DNA of 28,673 bases from Betaproteobacteria bacterium (lineage in GTDB: Bacteria > Pseudomonadota > Gammaproteobacteria > Burkholderiales > Burkholderiaceae_C): positions 1 to 28,673 of the forward strand of contig RGEP01000005.1 in the NCBI GenBank assembly GCA_009918225.1, given 5' to 3'. Shown here one piece after another: positions 25,715 through 28,673 of the stretch. Below the pieces are notes generated by a model. It was given only the letters and a program-made list of their open reading frames with translations, was not told the DNA's origin and made no database searches. Position 1 is the first letter of the stretch, and each line of letters starts with the position of its first letter. The translations under genes and the position numbers were made by a program.

Positions 25715-26539
25715 ATGGACAACCGCATGGATGGAACAGGCTCTTTGCAATCGGCCCGTTGCACGGGATCAGATCTGTTGCGCTGGATTGGACTTGGCCA
25801 TGAGGTGGGGCCACGTTCAGATCAAATCGTGTTTCCCATGCGCCGCGTGCGCACCGGCACCCTGGTGACACACGAAGGGGCGCCTTTTGAGAGCCTGTAC
25901 TTCATCAGCGCGGGCACCTTCAAGTGCGTGCACACCGACCCAGACGGCTACGAGCTCGTGCAGGGCTTTCTGGCGCGGGGCGATGTGATTGGGCTCGATG
26001 GCCTGAGCGATGGTGTGTACGGTGGTGACGCCGTGGCCCTAGAGGACGCTACCGTGGCCATGGCCTCCTTTCGCGAATTGCTCAATGCGGCACGGCAAGT
26101 GCCTTCGCTTGAGCAGTTGATTTACCTGGCCAGTGGGCGTGAGATTCGCCGCAAGAACATGACCTTGGAGGTCATGGCCGCCGTGGGAGCCGAGGTGCGG
26201 CTGGCGCGCTTTCTCCTGCAGCTGGTGGCGCGGCAGGCCGAGCAGGGCTATTCATCACGCCGCATGGTCCTGCGCATGAGCCGACGAGACATCGCCAGCC
26301 ACCTGGGCATTGCACATGAAACGGTCAGCCGATCCCTAACCGCCCTGGCCGATTGGGGATACATCGAGGTGCGGCACCGAGAGATCGACATCCTCGATCT
26401 CGACGGACTGGAGCGGTTCAAGCGCGTCACACGGGGGCCGGCGATCAAACCGCCGGGTGGGCGTGGCGGCGCCACCCGACGTGCCCGGGTTCTGAGCCTG
26501 GCTGGGCGGTCGGAAGGCTCTGCCGTGAGCGCGGTCTGA
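25715..26539 (+). CDS. Crp/Fnr-family transcriptional regulator
   Basis: 274 residues. The cyclic-nucleotide-binding-like beta-roll spans about 35-150 (VRTGTLVTHEGAPFESLYFISAGTFKCVHTD, GDVIGLDGLSDG), followed by a dimer helix and a winged HTH (MSRRDIASHLGIAHETVSRSLTALADWGYIEV). The recognition helix with ETVSR is the FNR type. The N-terminus has only one Cys (Cys16), so a four-Cys oxygen-sensing iron-sulfur cluster is not supported. The C-terminal 40 residues after RGPAIKPPGG are Arg/Gly-rich and not part of the fold. The ATG at 25715 has a strong GAGGAGG. Divergent from the response regulator, which suggests shared control. Confidence 0.9.
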   Translation: MDNRMDGTGSLQSARCTGSDLLRWIGLGHEVGPRSDQIVFPMRRVRTGTLVTHEGAPFESLYFISAGTFKCVHTDPDGYELVQGFLARGDVIGLDGLSDGVYGGDAVALEDATVAMASFRELLNAARQVPSLEQLIYLASGREIRRKNMTLEVMAAVGAEVRLARFLLQLVARQAEQGYSSRRMVLRMSRRDIASHLGIAHETVSRSLTALADWGYIEVRHREIDILDLDGLERFKRVTRGPAIKPPGGRGGATRRARVLSLAGRSEGSAVSAV

Positions 26540-26610
26540 TGTTCGGCCCGGGGCTCTAACGTGGCCAGGCGCGGGTGCTTCGCACCTGCGCCTGGCGCGG
26601 GTGGGCCGCT

Positions 26611-27174
26611 TCAGTCTGCGCCGTTGGCGTTGCTGGCGGCCAAGCTGCGCCAGGGGCCGGGCAGGGATTCCAGCGGCACTTGAACCGAAACCGGTCCGGG
26701 GTCGCCCAGTGGCCGGCGTGTCAAGGCCTCACGGGCCAGTCCACGGCGCATCGATTCGGCCACTTCACCCAGTTCGGCGGCCAAGGCGCCCACCACATCG
26801 TCCAGCGACAAGATGCCGGTGAGTTGGCGCTGCGCACCGGTGACCAACAGGCGGCGCACGCCTTCTTGGCGCATCACGCCGATGGCATCGGAAACGCTGG
26901 CCTGTGCAGGCACCGCCACCGCCTTGCCACTGATGAGGGTACCCACCGAGATCTGTTGGGGGTCCAACCCGCGGGCCAAGGCTTCTACAGCCAGGTCACG
27001 GTCGGTGATGACGCCACACACCCGCATGGCATTGGCGGTCAGGCCTTGCTCTTCGGTGGTGACCACCAGGGCCCCCACATGGTGTTCGCGCATGTGCTGC
27101 GCAGCCTCTTGGATGCTGCAATCGCTGTCGATGGTGACCACCGGGTGTTGGCACAAAGCGCCGATGTTGTTCAT
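26611..27174 (-). CDS. CBS-pair domain protein
   Basis: 187 residues, cytosolic, consisting of two CBS motifs (about 7-70 and 77-140: VVTIDSDCSIQEAAQHMREHHVGALVV, CGVITDRDLAVEAL, then VAVPAQASVSDAIGVMRQEGVRRLLVT, LTGILSLDDVV) and a divergent Pro-rich tail. Stand-alone CBS pairs bind adenine nucleotides or metal ions and act as energy sensors; no fused effector is visible. AGGAGG lies eight bases before the ATG at 27174. Its 3' end is 71 bp from the convergent Crp/Fnr gene. Confidence 0.9.
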   Translation of the reverse strand: MNNIGALCQHPVVTIDSDCSIQEAAQHMREHHVGALVVTTEEQGLTANAMRVCGVITDRDLAVEALARGLDPQQISVGTLISGKAVAVPAQASVSDAIGVMRQEGVRRLLVTGAQRQLTGILSLDDVVGALAAELGEVAESMRRGLAREALTRRPLGDPGPVSVQVPLESLPGPWRSLAASNANGAD

Positions 27175-27326
27175 GGCTGTATTCCTCCTGGTGTTGTGCT
27201 GTGAAAAGCGAAACGGCCAGTTGGATTGGGACAGCCCACGTCGCGCGCGCGTTGCCGGCGATCAAGCAAGGGGGCAGGGCGGACGCGTGTGGCGGCATGC
27301 CCTGTGAGCCTGCGCAGGGCTCCGCT

Positions 27327-27359
27327 GGCGGGGTGGCAAGGGAAAACCCTTATCCCGCC
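27327..27359. other. Two-tier inverted repeat in the gap upstream of the CBS gene
   Basis: GGCGGG (27327-27332) pairs with CCCGCC (27354-27359), and inside it AAGGG-AAAA-CCCTT (27338-27351) is perfect. The 215-bp gap 27175-27389 holds this and a 7-bp stem CTGAGCT/AGCTCAG (27370-27393) that overlaps the stop of the small Cys-rich gene. No T-run follows either on the minus strand. Possible terminator of the small gene or regulatory structure for the CBS gene. Confidence 0.4.
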
Positions 27360-27389
27360 CCAACCAGACCTGAGCTGACAGGGGAAAGC

Positions 27390-27626
27390 TCAGCCCTTGA
27401 GGGTGGCCTCAAGTTCCTTGCAAGTGGGCGCACACACCGCTTGCGGCTTGCCCAGGAGGCGCCGGGTCTTGAGCTGGCTGCGCTGGCGGTGTTTGCCGCA
27501 CAGGAAGCAAGACATGGTGGTGGAGGAGAACGGAGAGGAGGTTTCGAAGGGGGAGCCCGGGGCTTTGCTCTTGTAGCGAAGACCGTTCTCGGCCAGCTTG
27601 GTGACAGGGGGGTTGTTCGCAGCCAT
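27390..27626 (-). CDS. Small Cys-rich protein, possible zinc knuckle, function unknown
   Basis: The frame gives 78 residues from the ATG at 27626. The C-terminal part has CFLCGKHRQRSQLKTRRLLG, then VCAPTCKELEATLKG: a CxxC and a CxxxC pair 22-25 residues apart with a basic stretch between, the look of a small zinc-binding fold. A shorter start at ATG 27515 (MSCFLCG, 41 residues) is possible and also lacks a ribosome site. The N-terminal half (MAANNPPVTKLAENGLRYKS) is coherent and hydrophilic, so I prefer the long form. I do not recognise a named family. The 5' end abuts the damaged FAH gene, so its promoter may be missing from this sequence. Confidence 0.55.
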   Translation of the reverse strand: MAANNPPVTKLAENGLRYKSKAPGSPFETSSPFSSTTMSCFLCGKHRQRSQLKTRRLLGKPQAVCAPTCKELEATLKG

Positions 27627-27632
27627 CCCTGT

Positions 27633-28161
27633 GTGGGCCGCAACTACGCCGCACACGCCCGCGAGATGGGTTTCGACCCGGACCGCGAACCCCCGTTCTT
27701 CTTTTGCAAACCGGCCAACGCGGTGGTGGTTTGCCCGCCAGGCCAGGAAACGGCCGTGCCCTATCCGAGCCAGACGAGCAACCTGCACCACGAGATCGAG
27801 CTGGTGGTGGCCATCGGCGGCCACGGGCGCGATGTGCCGGAGGATCAAGCCCTGAGCCTGGTGGCCGGTTATGCGGTGGGCTTGACCCATGGCGCCCATC
27901 GTGCCGGTGTCTCAGTGTGGCCACCTGTCGCAGGCCAACATCTGGCTGAAGGTGGATGGGCAAAGCCGCCAGAACAGCGACATCACCCATCTGATCTGGA
28001 GCGTGCCGGAGATCGTGTCCACGCTCTCTCGGTTTTTCGAACTCGCGCCAGGCGACCTGATCTTTACGGGCACGCCCGATGGGGTGGGCGCCGTTCAGAA
28101 AGGGCAGTTGATGCACGGCGGCATTGACGGCCTGGGTGAGCTGCGCGTTCGGGTGGTCTGA
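27633..28161 (+). pseudogene. Fumarylacetoacetate-hydrolase-family protein, 5'-truncated and internally frameshifted
   Basis: The family (fumarylpyruvate hydrolase-like) acts on acylpyruvates or related diketo acids using a divalent metal. From 27633 the frame gives CVGRNYAAHAREMGFDPDREPPFFFCKPANAVV and HHEIELVVAIGGHGRDVPED with the metal-ligand Glu pair. At about 27885-27892 it leaves the family after YAVGL. A second frame from 27889 resumes with CGHLSQANIWLKVDG, then ISTLSRFFELAPGDLIFTGTPDGVG-like sequence to the stop at 28161. Around 30-35 codons (usually DMTRRDLQ ... FDHSAPIGP) are absent. The N-terminal 20-25 residues and a start codon are also missing: the neighbouring frame (LFAAIP) joins at a tgtg repeat. 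Identity is firm, integrity is not. Confidence 0.87.
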
Positions 28162-28297
28162 AGCCCCAGGCTGTGCTGCAGCGTTGGCCCCGAGCGGGCC
28201 GGCGCTCGTGTTGCCCAAGGTGCCAGCGCGGCGCTGTGGGCCTGATGGGGGAGGGCCTCGATGCGGTGGTGCTGCAGGGCCCGCGCCGCGTTCGCCC

Positions 28298-28673
28298 TCA
28301 GTCGTTGTTCAGGGCCCGGACCAGGCGGCCGTCTTCGTAGAGGCCTTCCTCAACCAGCTGGCCGCGGGCATCAAACAGCTTGCCCTTGCCTTTGCGCACA
28401 CCGCCCACAAACTCACCCACATAGCGGCTGCCGGTGGGCAAGGTCAGGATGCCTTGTCCGTTGAACTTGCCGGCCCTGAATTCGCCCACGTAGCGGGTCT
28501 TGTCGGCCAGGGTGAGCACCCCTTGACCGTCGAACTGGTTGGCGCGCATCTGGCCGACGTAGCGCACGCCGGAGGCAAAGTTGTACACCCCGTGACCGTT
28601 TTGGAGTCCGGCGCGAAACTCGCCCTCGTAGCGGTCTCCGTTGGGGAAGGTCTGCAGGCCTTGACCGTGGGGC
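28298..28673 (-). CDS. MORN-repeat protein, C-terminal part (continues past the window edge)
   Basis: The minus frame is open to the window end and shows four to five consecutive 23-residue MORN repeats, each with (R)Y-x-G-(E/Q)-x and an internal G-x-G: RYEGEFRAGLQNGHGVYNF, RYVGQMRANQFDGQGVLTL, RYVGEFRAGKFNGQGILTL and RYVGEFVGGVRKGKGKLFD, ending LVEEGLYEDGRLVRALNND. MORN repeats form beta-hairpin rods that can bind lipid or protein. In proteobacteria they are often secreted or fused to other domains, which here would lie beyond the window. The 136-bp gap before it (28162-28297) shows only a minor GAGCG/CGCTC stem. Function unknown. Confidence 0.9.
   Translation of the reverse strand, partial: PHGQGLQTFPNGDRYEGEFRAGLQNGHGVYNFASGVRYVGQMRANQFDGQGVLTLADKTRYVGEFRAGKFNGQGILTLPTGSRYVGEFVGGVRKGKGKLFDARGQLVEEGLYEDGRLVRALNND

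Noticed and set aside
27201..27632. Upstream in-frame extension of the FAH gene
   Set aside because: The extension is not FAH-like and runs opposite to a coherent small protein; it is open by chance.

Overview
The window is GC-rich DNA (about two thirds G+C by eye) with dense operons, ATGA/GTGA start-stop overlaps and protein families typical of Betaproteobacteria. The paa layout with an internal TetR gene, the class of Crp/Fnr regulator and the PHA-phasin neighbourhood point to Burkholderiales (Comamonadaceae or the Rubrivivax/Leptothrix group). That placement is inferred from protein similarity by memory, not from a search.

Layout. (1) 1-3248, minus strand: a dinB (DNA polymerase IV) fragment joined to argH, a 10-bp tandem repeat, aroQ, tRNA-Ser(UGA) and apaH. 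(2) 3333-7871, plus strand: a CNNM/CorC-type membrane protein, a SapC-family protein, pcaB and a pcaC-pcaD fusion. Three of the four junctions are tight or overlapping, and the products include three steps of the protocatechuate branch of the beta-ketoadipate pathway. (3) 8011-12583, plus: an XRE regulator, a MetE-like methyltransferase and a complete three-gene TRAP transporter (dctPQM type). (4) 12564-24041: the phenylacetate catabolic cluster, with paaY on the minus strand and paaG-paaI-paaK-paaABCDE-paaR-(Liv-type binding protein)-paaZ on the plus strand. A perfect 14-bp TetR-type palindrome lies between paaY and paaG inside the likely paaG promoter. (5) 24056-27174: a phasin-like gene and a NarL/LuxR response regulator (minus), a Crp/Fnr regulator (plus) and a CBS-pair protein (minus). 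(6) 27390-28673: a small Cys-rich protein, a damaged fumarylacetoacetate-hydrolase-family gene and the C-terminal part of a MORN-repeat protein that runs off the window.

How it works together. PaaK activates phenylacetate, PaaABC(D)E epoxidises it, PaaG isomerises the epoxide and PaaZ opens the ring and oxidises the aldehyde. PaaI and PaaY are thioesterase-type rescue proteins. PaaF, PaaH and PaaJ, and for the pca branch a CoA transferase and thiolase, are not in the window. Both branches converge on beta-ketoadipyl-CoA, so the missing steps must be elsewhere.

The most striking irregularity is that several otherwise conserved genes carry scars: argH (internal loss plus a 3' fusion into dinB), dctP (3' end), the LuxR regulator (4 bp) and the FAH gene (two places), with a possible one in pcaB. 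In each clear case the protein family continues in another frame or another gene after the scar. So many unrelated lesions, including in a biosynthetic gene, look more like assembly or consensus deletions than biology, but this needs reads. I see no insertion sequence, CRISPR array, phage or toxin-antitoxin system. No gene-free stretch exceeds 300 bases; the longest are 25463-25714 and 27175-27389.
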